From positions 496,001 through 560,000 of the forward strand of contig OZ240218.1 in assembly GCA_965197635.1 (NCBI GenBank): a stretch of DNA of 64,000 nt. The letters are read 5' to 3'. The position numbers and the translations under genes were made by a program. The DNA is from Bin87 sp965197635 (GTDB taxonomy: Bacteria > Chloroflexota > Dehalococcoidia > Lucifugimonadales > UBA3495). Position 1 is the first letter of the stretch. Every line of letters begins with the position of its first letter. The notes beneath the pieces are model-generated. The model made no database searches and was not told the origin of the DNA. It worked only from the letters and a program-made list of their open reading frames with translations. Shown in pieces: positions 9,629 to 19,913 of the stretch.

Positions 9629-9928
9629 GTGGAACCGGTCCAAATCGACGAGGCAATGGTCAATGCCACTGCGGTCAAAGATGCCGTCGGCAGAACCACG
9701 GCAACGTGGGAGCGCACACCGACGCCCACCCAGAAGGCCCGCTGGAAAGCGATCCAACAGGCCAAACTGAAAGGGCTGTCTCTGCGGGCCATCGCCCGCG
9801 AGTTGGGCATTTCTCGCGTAACCGTGCGCAAGTACGCCTACGCCGATCAACCACCCACCAAAAAGCTCAGCGCTCAGGAACGGGCCAAGCTGATGGCGCT
9901 ACGCAAATCTCCAACCGTCTCCGACTAA
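9629..9928 (+). CDS. Small helix-turn-helix protein within the ISNCY-type element
   Basis: 99 residues containing a clear Hin/ISL3-like helix-turn-helix (KARWKAIQQAKLKGLSLRAIARELGISRVTVRKYA, residues about 36-70). It starts 12 bp after the transposase and ends just before the right terminal repeat, so it travels with the element. It may be an accessory DNA-binding protein, or the leftover N-terminus of an ISL3-type transposase, whose helix-turn-helix looks alike. No catalytic residues are present. Confidence 0.45.
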   Translation: MEPVQIDEAMVNATAVKDAVGRTTATWERTPTPTQKARWKAIQQAKLKGLSLRAIARELGISRVTVRKYAYADQPPTKKLSAQERAKLMALRKSPTVSD

Positions 9929-9946
9929 CCGACTGGATATTTTCGC

Positions 9947-10870
9947 TTTTCATTTAAACGGACCGAATCGCTGGACAACGACAGTTTTACATCAGGCCGC
10001 GGCCCTGATGCTGGCCCGACGTTTACTCCGCTGTTCGGATCGTATCCCGCGCAGTGGGTAGCCCCCATGGGCAATGGCGATCACGTCGCCTTCGTCGTAC
10101 CTGCAAGGAAGCAAGTGAAGCACGTGCGGACGTACTGGGGCGCAATTTCCAGACAGCTGAGACCGGCGCGTGCGGCGCAACACCGGCTGGATAAGCGTAA
10201 AGGTGTATCCAATCCGGTTCAGGCTGACCAGCGGGCAGGTGCTCGCCGTGGCTTGGCTTGAACGGGGATCAGATCGGTGTTCCCGGGCGCGATTCCCGGG
10301 CGGAGACGTCTTGAACTGTTGGGGCGGCGGCGCGTAAGCGCTTTCAGAAATAGGCTGACGGTGGTCTTGCAACTAAAATCAACCTTTTTTACAACGGCTT
10401 GCCGCGATCTGCAATAGGGAATGTGGGATAGGTAATCGTACCGGCGAGGTAATTCCCGGACGGAATGATTTACGTAATGACCGTTGCGCGAACCAGCGGT
10501 GATCGACGCGCTCACCGGCCGGTTTGAGTATGATGACGAAGTGGTCGATGTCTACCGACCCATCGGTGAGCCGCCGTTTGATCGCATCGGTCTAGTGGGT
10601 CCGATCTAGACGCAACGGCACCGCTGACGTTACGCTTTCCACCATGCCAAGAGGGACCGTCAGCGACGGGGCGCACGCAAACCGGGTGATAGTTAGCCGG
10701 ATGAATAACCCCGGCCATGAAACGGATCCGATCAGCCCATCCCACAATGAAATTGCCGGCAGCGTAACCGTGTCAGGGATAAGCCATACTCCTACGGAAG
10801 TGAACCTACCCCGAGTGTGCTGCCGATTACCATGTGACGGTAGAATGAGGCCGTTTGCGGTCACGCCGAC
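9947..10870. other. Gene-poor stretch of 0.9 kb before the helicase
   Basis: No convincing gene. One plus-strand frame ending at 10609 (VIDALTGRFEYDDEVVDVYR) has protein-like composition and could be the tail of a lost gene, but I recognise no family. No clear promoter for the helicase was seen. Confidence 0.35.
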
Positions 10871-13800
10871 GTGAATGTGCGGTCCCACGAGCGTATTAGT
10901 GCGTTACAGCGTGCCGTCAAAAGGTGGAAGCGGCAGTTGTTGGATGTTTCCGGGCGCAACCGGCTCCTGAACTATCGGGACCTGACAACCGGCACGCTGG
11001 ACTTGACACCGAGCGAGGATTCGGCGCTTCAACCACAGGTCCTGGAAAACTCATTGGCGGTAAGGTCCATCCAATTGCACCGGCTCTTCCCGGATGAAGT
11101 GTCATTGGCGAGGGCGCGCCGGCGATTGGCAACAATCCACCGTCAGGCTCAGGGTAACTTTGACGAAAAGGGCTTGTCCACTCTGTTCGCCGGTGTGGGC
11201 TTGGCCGCTTGGTCAGTAGAGACGGGAAGACGACCCAACGCTCCGGTGATCCTGATTCCCATTTCCGTTGCACCTACGGATGCGGCCCGGTGGAATTTCA
11301 AGATCGAGGTGTCTGGTGATCCACAGCTCAATCCGGTGCTCGTTCATGTGCTCGGGACCGAACACGGCGTGGGTGCTTCAGATCAGGAAGTCGGCTTGCC
11401 TGAAAGCCTGCCCAATACATTTGCCGGCGTGGTCAACCTGTTGGGCGATCTGCAGGACCGGTGGTCCGCGGTGCGTGATTTGGAAATCACTCCACGGATG
11501 GTATTGGGCAACTTCAACTACGCGAATATGACCATGGTTCAAGACCTGGAAAACAGCTTGGAGACTTTCGCCGGCAATGATCGCATCGCGGCCATCGCCG
11601 GAGTGGAAGAGGCACGAGAGGCTCTGGCGGCCAAGATTCGGGACCCGTCCCAGGGCAACCAGACCTAGATCCGCCCCGGTCCGAGTTCCTGATACTAGAT
11701 GCCGACGCGAGCCAGCACCTGGTGATCAACCGAGCTTTGGGTGGAGAGTCCCTTGTAGTCTGGGGACCTCCGGGCACTGGAAAATCGCAGACCATCGCCA
11801 ATTTGATCGCTGCCAAGGTTGCTCAAGGCCAACGGGTGCTTTTGGTGGCGGAGTAAAGAGCTGCGATCGACGTCGTGGTGTACCAGCTGGACCGAGCCGG
11901 TTTATCGGAACTGGTGATGGATATCCACGGGGGAGTACAGTCCAAGCGCGAGTTTGCGCAAGGTCTGGCCGTCTCGATTCGCAACATCAAGACCATTCCA
12001 GAGCGAGATTATTCCGTCCTGTATGAACAGTTAGCCGAACTTCGCCGAGAGTTGATCGTCCACAATGAAGCGATGCACCAATGCCGTGAACCTTGGGGTG
12101 TCAGCTTGTACGAAGTCCAGGAGAAGCTGATGGGTTCTCCGGGGGAGGTGCATAGCGTATCTCGAATGGATCTAAGCCCGGCCCGCGAGGTGAGCCGATC
12201 GGCTGTGGATCGGTCGATGCGAGGGATCCAGGAATGGGTCGACTTGGGTGGGCCATCGCTGGAATCCCAATACCCGGAATGGGCCCGAGCCAAGGTTGCC
12301 AGTTCAACAGAAGCCCTGGAAGCGTTGAATTTGGTGCGGGAGCTGTCCGGCGGATTGATGGCCTAGGGACGCGCCAAGGTGTTCGACGCCCTGGATTCGG
12401 CGGGCATTCAACAGCGGGAGAGCGTTGGCGACTGGTCGGATATTCTGAGATGGCTCGCCCAGGTGGGACATCTGATTTCCCGATACGGTAGCGGCATCTG
12501 CGCTTTGGACCATTTGTCGTTGGCTGATGCGCTAGCTCCGGCTACCCGATGGTGGGCGCCGCTGGCTCCGCTTCTCTCATCCCGTTACCGTTCCGCGATA
12601 AGAGAGGTCGCTCCAGACGGGAAAGCATTTGGTAAAGAAGCGCTCGCAGGCGTCAACACGGCAGCAGAGCAACTTCGCGGATGGCGCGAACTTGCAGTCG
12701 ATGGCGGTCATCCTCGGGCGCCCCTCGGACTGGAGGAAACTCTGGAGAGTATTGCAGTCATTGAGGCGCAACTGAAGCGTGTAGAGGCAATATTCGGCAC
12801 GAATGGCTTGCGTGGGGTTCCTTATGCCGAGCTGGAAAACCTTTTGGATCGCTCGGTTTCCCACGAAGCAATAGCGGCCAACCTCAGTCGCATCCGTGAG
12901 TTGCAGACGGGGTTGTCAGCCGCTGGTTTCGACCGGGTTGTGTCCGAGGTGGGCAGGACGGTTCCATTGGCCGATGCTGGTGATGCTTTGGAAAGGGCCT
13001 GGCTTCTGGCGGTTTGGGACCGCATCGTTTTTTCGGAGCCCCACGTATCCGGTTTCAGCGAAGCCCTGCACAGTCGGCGGCAACGAGATTTCATTGATCT
13101 CGATCGGCAACACTTGGGGAACGCCCCCGAACGGGTCAAGCGGGCGGCTGCCGAGGCTGCCGTCAAGACTATGAGCGCCTACCCTACGGAGGCTGACTTG
13201 GTGAACTGGGAGGCGGCCAAGAGAAGTTGGCACCTCCCCATCCGGCAGCTCTTCCAGCAAGCTCCTCACGTGCTCACCGCCGTGCGTCCCTGTTGGGCGA
13301 TGTCGCCCTTGCTGGTTTCTGAACTGATACCCGCTGAGGCGAACCTTTTCGATGTGGTCATATTCGACGAGGCGTCGCAGATCCCGCCGGCGGATGCCAT
13401 AGGGGTTCTGGCTCGCGCTCCTCAAGCGGTGATCGCCGGGGATGACCGTCAGTTGCCGCCCACTGCGTTTTTCGACAGACAGTCGGTTGGAGCAGATGAG
13501 GAATCGGATGACGCGGCGGACTTGGCGCTCACCGACGACATCGAGTCGATACTTGACGTGGCCAAGGCATGCCCCATCAGAGAGCAGATGTCGCAGTGGC
13601 ATTACCGAAGCCGCGATGGCCGGCTGATCGCGTTTTCCAACGCCAACATTTACCACGGGGCATTAACGACGTTCCCGGGCACGGCAGTCAAGGGACCGCT
13701 GACGCATGATCTGGCGCCCTTCCGACCATTGATGCAGCGGTCCAACAATTCCAATCCGGATGAGGTTGAGAAGGTAGTCGACATGATCGTCGATCACGCC

Positions 13801-14897
13801 AAGAATCGTCCGAATGATACTCTCGGTGTGATCACCTTCGGGATCAAACACGCCAACAGCATCGACGACGACCTACGTCGGAGGCTGAGGGAGCTGGGGG
13901 ACCGGACACTTGACCGGTTCTTCTCCGGCGAGTCGCAAGAGCCTTTCTTCGTGAAGAGCATCGAGAGGGTGCAGGGTGATGAACGGGACGTGGTTATTCT
14001 CAGCACCGGATACCATAAAGCGGATAACGAGACACTGTCCTACCGGTTTGGACCGCTGAATCAGACGGGCGGGGAACGGCGGCTCAACGTTGCCATAAGC
14101 CGTTCACGCGCTGAGGTCCACGTGGTGTCGTCGTTCAGCCATCATGACATGGAGCCTGGGAGGTCGAACGCCGTCGGCGTGGAACTGCTCCGGCAGTACC
14201 TGGAATTCGCGGCCAACGGCGGTCGTGAGCTACCGGGTGCGGTCAGCTATGAACCTCTCAATGGTTTCGAGCTCGATGTCATGAACGGCTGGCCGGCCGG
14301 GGCGTCCCGGTGACACCCCAATACGCCGTATCCGGTTATCGCATAGACTTCGCCTGTGACCATCCCGACAGACCGGGACAGATGGTGCTGGCTATCGAAG
14401 CCGACGGGGCCAGCTACCACTCCGGACAAACGGCGCGTGAGCGGGACCGGCTACGGCAACAGATCCTCGAAGACAAAGGATGGCGTTTCCATCGGATCTG
14501 GTCGACAGCTTGGTTCAGAGACCCTGAGGAAGAACTGAAGCGGGCAGTACAGGCGTGGGAGCAAGCCTGTCGGGACTATGATGTTGTGGATCATGGGCCA
14601 CCGCCAACGCCTGTACCAGAAGAATCAGCCGAGCCTCGCGAGTTCAGCGAGCCTGTTTTACCGGGCCGAGGGCCGCGGACGAATGTGCGCCGGGGGCTGG
14701 GTATCATCAACTATTGTCAATTGGAGTTGGTGACCCTGGCGCGGTGGATACTTTCAGACACGCTACTGCGGACGGACGAAGACCTGAAGCGGGAAATGCG
14801 CAGATAACTGGGCTTCAGCCGCAACGGCTCGCGTATTGAGGCCGCTCTCACGAGAGCCGTTGCAACGGTTCGTAGTTCCCAAAACATATCAAAGTAG
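10871..14897 (+). pseudogene. DUF4011 SF1 helicase with C-terminal Vsr-like nuclease, broken at five places
   Basis: Joined across lesions, this is a protein of about 1340 residues. It starts with a DUF4011 domain (WKRQLLDVSGRNRLLNYRDL, 10910-11660), followed by a UvrD/Upf1-type SF1 helicase with Walker A GPPGTGKS (about 11770), motif II VVIFDEASQIPPADA, motif III AGDDRQLPPTAFF, and late motifs SIERVQGDERDVVILS and RLNVAISRSRAEVHVVSS. It ends in a Vsr/MTES_1575-like PD-(D/E)XK segment (SGYRIDFACDHP, LAIEADGASYHSG, GWRFHRIWST) and an LGFSRNGSRIEAAL tail. Lesions: frameshift near 11665, TAA in VAE-stop-RAAID at 11853-11855, TAG at 12364-12366, frameshift near 14300, TAA at 14805-14807. Such helicase-nuclease fusions are frequent in anti-phage defence islands. 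Every motif remains recognisable, so inactivation looks recent. Start GTG 10871 is tentative. Confidence 0.85.
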
Positions 14898-14963
14898 CCA
14901 TGGTGGACAGGAAACTGATACAAGCCGTTGAGGCCTGCTTCACCGAGCTGCGCCTGGTTAGTA

Positions 14964-16336
14964 TTACAGTCGCTCTTGAGGAGCAGGTTTCTGAAGGTGT
15001 CTCCGGTAGTGACATTGCATGGCCCGGGCTTGGTGCCGCCGTCTCCATCCCGACCAGTGGATGGTCAGGGCAGGACTGCCACGGGGCAGCCACAGCAGCC
15101 GGCACAGCAACCGTCTGACCTCGGGCACGGTCAGTGGGATGAGTTCTCCCGGGAACATATCCCCTTTTTACCATCGCCACCGGCGGCATAGGACCGGATT
15201 ACCGCCAGAAAGGCATGGGCCAGCAGCGCCAGGGTGATGTGCCGGTGCCAGCCGACCCACCGGCGCACCTCATACTCATCCAGCCCCACCTCCTGTTTGG
15301 CCTCCTTGAAGGCGTCTTCGATGATCCACCGGGTGCCCGCCACGCGCACCAGTTCCGCCAGCGGCGTTTCCGCTGCGCCAAAACAGGCGTAGTAGGCCAG
15401 GTCATCAGGATCGGCAATGCTGCGACGCACCAGCAGCCAACGCCCCTGATCCAGTGCTGACCAGGGTCCTATCGGCAACCAACCCCAATCGTAGAGGCGC
15501 GGCCCCTTGCTGCCCTCACCAGCGCTCAGGCGTTGCCACCGGTCATCGGGTATCTGCTGGGCCAGTTCACGGGCCGCCACCTGTGCCGAGCCATCCTCCG
15601 TATCCGCCCACAGCGGCTCGTTGTTCTTCACCGCCAGCACGTAGGGCAGGGCCTGCTCCTCCAGCCACCGCCGCAGTTTCCGGTCATTGCCGTACACCGT
15701 ATCCCCCGTTACCCAGGCAAAGGGCACCCCAACCGCCACTGCGCGGGCGATCATCTCCTGAGCCAGTTGTGCCTTGGTATGAAAGACCACCCCTTCCGGG
15801 ACACCGGCTTCCCGCCGCCGCTCCACATCCTCCGCCCATTCCTGGGGCAGATACAGCTCCCGATCCAGAAAGGCCGCGCCCCGTCGGCTGCCATAGGCCA
15901 GGAACACTCCGATCTGACAGTTCTCCACCTTCCCCGCCGTGCCGCTGTACTGACGCTTCACCCCCACCGACTTCCGGCCTTGCTTCAGAAACCCCGTCTC
16001 ATCCACCACCAGCACCCCGCCGGGATCGCCCAAATGCTCCACCACGTACCCTTGCAGGTCGTCCCGCACCTGGTCCGCGTCCCAGTGGTACACCGCCAGC
16101 AGACGCTGCACACCGTCGGGAGTGGCGTCGCCAGCATATTCGGCCAACTGCCACCCGTTCTTGCGCTCCACCGACCCCAGCAATCCTTTCAGGTACGCCA
16201 GCGCCCGCTGACGAGACTCACTACGGCTGAAACGCGACGCGATACGCCCGTGCAGCTCCTGGAGCCCAGCCTCCCACTCCAGCGCTTCCTCTCGCTCCAG
16301 TAATGTCTGACCCATTTCCAACTCCTCCGCTCTCAC
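14964..16336 (-). pseudogene. IS701-family transposase with a frameshift near its C-terminus
   Basis: The main frame (16336-15131, 401 residues) has the IS701 plan: RRALAYLKGLLG-type N-terminus, VLVVDETGFLKQG (first Asp), YSGTAGKVENCQIGVFLAY, WVTGDTVYG (second Asp), RLYDWGWLPI, and GTRWIIEDAFKEAKQEVGLDEYEVR with the catalytic Glu. The family's normal C-terminal segment (LIPLTVPEVRRLLCRLLW, HWSGWRRRHQARAMQCHYR) is present at 15140-14967 but in another frame, so a single indel near 15150 replaces the tail. Activity is uncertain, because all DDE residues lie upstream of the shift. The element landed just after the end of the broken helicase gene. Confidence 0.85.
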
Positions 16337-16387
16337 CAGTAATCATGGGCCTATCCTACCAAAGGCAAGCGCGACTGTAGTATTAGG

Positions 16388-16501
16388 GCGTCGGGTGGCG
16401 TCACCAACGAGCGGTCCCTCTACGTGCCGCTGGCCAACCTGCTGAACGCGGTGGGCGAGACCTTGCGGCCCAAGTGTTCTGCGTGTGAGCGGCGGCGGTA
16501 A
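16388..16501 (+). pseudogene. Scrap of a possible type ISP restriction-modification enzyme
   Basis: The short frame TNERSLYVPLANLLNAVGETLRPK resembles the opening segment of large type ISP restriction/methyltransferase proteins (S-x-Y-x-P-L-A-x-L-L-N-A-V-G-x-x-L-x-P). About 35 residues survive before unrelated residues and a stop at 16499-16501. With the broken helicase 1.5 kb away, this supports a former defence island. It rests on one short motif, so a chance resemblance is possible. Confidence 0.45.
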
Positions 16502-16605
16502 AGTAGGCCGTGCGGGCGGCTCGATCGTCGAAGTGCGGTGCGGGTAAACTGTACCGGCCGCCGCCTTCCGTAAGTTTGATTAGTAGCCTTTGGAGGGTGA
16601 GATGG

Positions 16606-17042
16606 TATGTACCCAGTGGAAATGTACGTGCGCGTGCGCCGGGCCTGCATGGTGGAGGGAATGAGCGTTCGGGGGGCCTCACGGGTGTTTGGCCAGCACC
16701 GGGACACGGTGCGCGAGATGCGGGCCTACTCGGTGCCACCAGGTTAGCGGCGCAAGAGTACGCCCCGGAAGCCCCAGCTTGAGCCCTACACGGGCGTGAT
16801 CGACGCCATACTGGAAGCCGACAGCGGGTTCCTAAAAAGCAGCGCCACACGGCCAAACGGATCTTCGAGCGGTGAGGGACGAGTACGGCTTCGGCGGCCA
16901 GTACACCATAGTCAAGGACTATGTGGGGGAGCATAGACGGCGTCGCCAGGAGATGTTCGTGCCGTTGCCCCACCAGCCGGGCCATACCCAGTGTGATTTC
17001 GGCGAGGCCGTGGCGGTGATTGTCAAGGGTGTCGAACGGCGG
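16606..17042 (+). pseudogene. IS21-family IstA transposase, N-terminal half, broken
   Basis: MYPVEMYVRVRRACMVEGMS with the following helix-turn-helix (RGASRVFGQHRDTVREM) is the standard IstA start. A stop follows YSVPPG (TAG near 16745). After a frame change the protein continues as RDEYGFGGQYTIVKDYV and PLPHQPGHTQCDFGEAVAVI, the first DDE-domain block. It ends abruptly at 17042, where an IS66 end (GTAACTGTTCAG) begins. The rest of istA and istB are absent. Confidence 0.75.
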
Positions 17043-17327
17043 GTAACTGTTCAGACTTGGGGAGTTAATTGTCGGAAAGAGGTTCCGCGGAGCGCTGGCG
17101 CTGGTGAAGGTGGTTATGTCATATATTTGGGATGGATAACGAAGTTGATCTGAGGACCGCCGACCGGAATGTCCTGATTGGCATCATCGTCCAGCAGCAG
17201 GCCATTATCGAACGGCTGAAGAAACGGATTGCCCAATTGGAAGGGCCGGCCAAACCAGCGGTGCCCGGCGGATGCCTGGTCTGAAGCCCAAAGCCGACCG
17301 GAAACCGGCCCAGCCCAAGAAACCAAG
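17043..17327 (+). mobile_element. IS66 left-end remnant
   Basis: GTAACTGTTCAGACTTGG is the terminal repeat of the two full IS66 copies in this window. A transposase N-terminus starting at ATG 17132 (TADRNVLIGIIVQQQAIIER) matches their opening, then frameshifts and stops. Only about 285 bp remain before unrelated (IS256-type) sequence. It interrupts the IS21 istA fragment. Confidence 0.75.
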
Positions 17328-17427
17328 TAGAGTCCCAGGAAGTGGTGTAAGAGTTAGGCGGTTGGCAAAACGCTGACCACCGCGTCATCCTTGTGGAATC
17401 ACAACAACCCAACCAAGGAGAACGACG

Positions 17428-17566
17428 GTGGTCAAACACAGCATGGATCTTTTGGAATTATTACGCAAGCGCGGCATCGACGGAGACGTGGACTTGCGGC
17501 GGGAAGCACTGCGGGTCCTGGTGGACGGCATCATGGACGCTGAGGTTTCCGCCCAGATCGGCGCCG
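17428..17566 (+). pseudogene. IS256-family (mutator) transposase N-terminal remnant
   Basis: About 46 residues (DLLELLRKRGIDGDVDLRRE, ALRVLVDGIMDAEVSAQIGA) match the start of IS256/mutator-type transposases. Homology ends at about 17566, where the frame runs into antisense sequence of a TPP-enzyme gene. About 100 bp upstream (17328-17427) probably belongs to the same element's left end. Confidence 0.65.
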
Positions 17567-17790
17567 TTCACGCCCCCCTGCACCGTGCAGACCCCGATGC
17601 GCTCCCCGCCGGTCGCCCGCGAGTAAGCGTCGGCCAGCGCCACCGCATAGCGGTCGTCCCGCATCATAATCATGGGCACGCCCTCGCGCCCCAAAGCATT
17701 ATTCACACGGCAAACCGGAAAAGTGGAAACCCACTCAACGCCCTCCTCCTTCAGGATTCGGGCAATGGAAGTGGCAACGTCAATGCTCAT
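17567..17790 (-). pseudogene. Thiamine-pyrophosphate enzyme (acetolactate synthase-like), N-terminal stub
   Basis: From ATG 17790 on the minus strand about 74 residues match the N-terminal PYR-type domain of TPP-dependent enzymes of the acetolactate synthase group (ATSIARILKEEGVEWVSTFP, RDDRYAVALADAYSRATGGE, IGVCTVQGGVNGA). Family proteins are about 550 residues, so more than 85% is gone. The break coincides with the IS256 remnant at 17566, which suggests the insertion and a deletion destroyed the gene. No second fragment of it is in the window. Confidence 0.7.
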
Positions 17791-17995
17791 TTTTGGACCT
17801 CGTCAGGTTCAAGTTGGATTCGGCTTGATTGTATCACCCAATCTTTACTGACGGTCCAACGTTTGGTAACCTAATCCGCCGCACGTACAAATTGCCTGTC
17901 CATGTGGGTGCGCGTGTCACCTGGGCTGCTTGGTCGGGCTTCACAGTCCGTGGACACTGCGCATTATGTCATTGCCGGCTTGATACACTCCTAAG

Positions 17996-19705
17996 CCCCA
18001 ATCCACCGAAAGGATGAGGTTGGTGTCGTGCTGAAGGGTTGAAAAAATGCTCCCGGCTTCGGGGATAATGGTTTGTGAGACACCAAACCAACCCGGAACA
18101 AGGAGCACCTAACGGATGCTACCACCTGAGCGCCTTGAGCGCATCCAGGTCGCCTTCGACGATCACCGCCTGGTGGCCAACGCCGGACTGATCCTGCCGG
18201 TCACGCTGGCCCATCACCTGGGTCTGGGCGAACTGGTGGACCGCCACGTTGACTTGGGAGATGCACCGGGTCGTGCGAATGCTGGGGACAAGATGCTGAC
18301 CCTGGTGGCGTCGGCCCTGGCCGGTGGCGACTGCATCGACGACGCCGACGCGCTGCGCGCTGGCGGGACCGAGCAGGTGCTGGGCTGTGTGGTCAAGGCG
18401 CCGTCCACGTTGGGTACGTTCCTGCGGAGTTTCCGTTGGGGCCACGCGCGGCAGCTGGATCGGGTGAGCCGTGAGGCGCTGGCCCGAGCCTGGGGCGCCG
18501 GGGCCGGACCGGGCGATGATCCGTTGACCATCGACCTGGACTCCACCATCTGTGAGACCTACGGTCCGGCCAAGGAAGGGGCGCGCCGCCACACCTACAC
18601 CGGCCAGCGGGGCTATCACCCGCTGTTCGCCGTCGCCGCTGGCGCCGGCGACGTGCTGATGGCTCGGCTGCGCCAGGGACGCGCCAACACCGCTCGCGGC
18701 GCGGCCCACTTCCTGCGAGAGACGGTAAGGCGAGTGCGCTACGCCGGAGCCACCGGACCGCTCACCATGCGGGCCGACAGCGGCTTCTACAACCACGACA
18801 TCGTCGCCGTCTGCCGCAAGATGAAGGTCCGCTTCTCCATCACCGTCCGCCAGCACGCCCAGTTGCGCAATCTCATCGCAGCCATACCTGAAGAGGACTG
18901 GACGCCCATCCCTTACTGGATGGAGGGCGCCGCCGACGTGGCCGAAACCAGCTACACTCCCTTCGCCAGTGAGCCCGATGCTGTGCCGGTGCGTCTCATC
19001 GTCCGAAGGGTGCAGCCCACGCCCAACTCCCAGCTGGCCCTCTTGGTCGACTACAGCTATCACGGCTTCATCACCGATAGAGACGGCGACACCCTGGAAC
19101 TGGAGGCCGATCATCGCCGCCACGCCGAGATCGAGAACGCCATCCGCGACCTCAAGTACGGGGTGGGTCTCAACCACCTGCCCTCGGGCCGCTTCCCCGC
19201 CAACGCCGCCTGGCTGGCCGTCCAGACGATGGCCCACAACCTGGCCCGCTGGACCACGCGCCTCGGGCTGGGCGAGCCGGTGGCGACCACCAAGACCCTG
19301 CGCAGGCGCTTCTTCTCCCTGGCCGGACGCCTCACCCGCAAGGCACGCCGCCTCACTTTGCATCTCCCCCAGGGCTGGCCCTGGCGAAACCAGTTCAGCA
19401 GCGCCCTGGCCAGACTGCGCGCACTGCCACTCCCTTCTTGACCACGCCCGCGGCGTCTGACCTGTCCACCAGATTACCTAACTGTCTGGCCCAGCCGCGC
19501 CAGGCTCGGCTCCTGATGGCCTCCGCCGGCGATCGGCGCTGAAAATCGCTTCCCGCGCCGCTACTACGGGTCGTCAACATCTCTTTGGACCGGCATCCAC
19601 GCCCCACATCGTCCATTTCATCGGCATCAGGTCCCCGCCAGCCCGATCCCTGGTCCCTCATCCCTCCTCTGACCGCCGCCACGGTTTCCCTTCGGTGGAT
19701 TCGGG
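17996..19705 (+). mobile_element. IS1380-family element, full copy A (1710 bp)
   Basis: The ends CCCCAATCCACCGAAAGG (17996) and CCTTCGGTGGATTCGGG (ending 19705) are inverted repeats. The element is exactly as long as copy B (35454-37163), and the transposases differ very little. The borders were fixed by comparing flanks of the two copies: the flanking bases are CTAAG (17991-17995) and CTTAG (19706-19710), a 5-bp target pair with one mismatch. It contains one gene. The opposite orientation relative to copy B matters for rearrangement. Confidence 0.9.
18116..19441 (+). CDS. IS1380 transposase, intact (copy A)
   Basis: 441 residues, full length for the family. The N-terminus FDDHRLVANAGLILPVTLAH leads into the DDE domain with LTIDLDSTICETYG (first Asp region), HTYTGQRGYHPLFA, RADSGFYNHDIVAVC (second Asp) and ADHRRHAEIENAIRDLKYGVGLNHLP (Glu region). 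It ends in a basic RRRFFSLAGRLTRKARRL segment. The start ATG 18116 follows AAGGAG. No disabling change is visible, so this copy may be able to move. An in-frame TAA just upstream of ATG distinguishes it from copy B. Confidence 0.93.
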   Translation: MLPPERLERIQVAFDDHRLVANAGLILPVTLAHHLGLGELVDRHVDLGDAPGRANAGDKMLTLVASALAGGDCIDDADALRAGGTEQVLGCVVKAPSTLGTFLRSFRWGHARQLDRVSREALARAWGAGAGPGDDPLTIDLDSTICETYGPAKEGARRHTYTGQRGYHPLFAVAAGAGDVLMARLRQGRANTARGAAHFLRETVRRVRYAGATGPLTMRADSGFYNHDIVAVCRKMKVRFSITVRQHAQLRNLIAAIPEEDWTPIPYWMEGAADVAETSYTPFASEPDAVPVRLIVRRVQPTPNSQLALLVDYSYHGFITDRDGDTLELEADHRRHAEIENAIRDLKYGVGLNHLPSGRFPANAAWLAVQTMAHNLARWTTRLGLGEPVATTKTLRRRFFSLAGRLTRKARRLTLHLPQGWPWRNQFSSALARLRALPLPS

Positions 19706-19727
19706 CTTAGAAAGCAGTGCGGTCGTG

Positions 19728-19913
19728 ATGCAACAGGACAATCTGCGGGCACTCGTAGAAGCAGTCAAGAATTTTGTAACGGCTTTAGCTTCTAGACCAT
19801 TGGACCAGTGGTCAGAGCAGGACGTTACCGCGCACCTACAAACGCACAGGCTACGCTCCATTGAATTGCTCAGCCGTCCCCTAGGCCGTAGCCCGGCTCA
19901 GCAACGTCGATAA
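19728..19913 (+). CDS. Small hypothetical frame beside IS1380 copy A
   Basis: 61 residues from ATG 19728 (QQDNLRALVEAVKNFVTALA, then HLQTHRLRSIELLSRPLGR). It has an amphipathic helical look with no recognised domain and no clear ribosome-binding site. It begins 22 bp after the IS1380 end, so it may be the remainder of a gene cut by the insertion. Weakly supported. Confidence 0.25.
   Translation: MQQDNLRALVEAVKNFVTALASRPLDQWSEQDVTAHLQTHRLRSIELLSRPLGRSPAQQRR

Larger units (their letters stand above)
8354..9946 (+). mobile_element. ISNCY-type insertion sequence (about 1.6 kb)
   Basis: GCGAAAATGTCC at 8354-8365 and its near-inverse GGATATTTTCGC at 9935-9946 give candidate terminal repeats enclosing a transposase (8379-9616, frameshifted) and a small helix-turn-helix frame (9629-9928). 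The ends are assigned by eye from one copy, so the borders are tentative. The element lies between the TPR fragment and a gene-poor stretch before the broken helicase. Confidence 0.6.

Noticed and set aside
10871..14897. Helicase lesions considered as programmed frameshifts or stop-codon recoding
   Set aside because: Five different lesions of mixed type (TAA, TAG and indels) without slippery sites or recoding signals fit decay better.
15533..16303. Plus-strand frame opposite the IS701 transposase
   Set aside because: Shadow of the transposase on the other strand; no domain.
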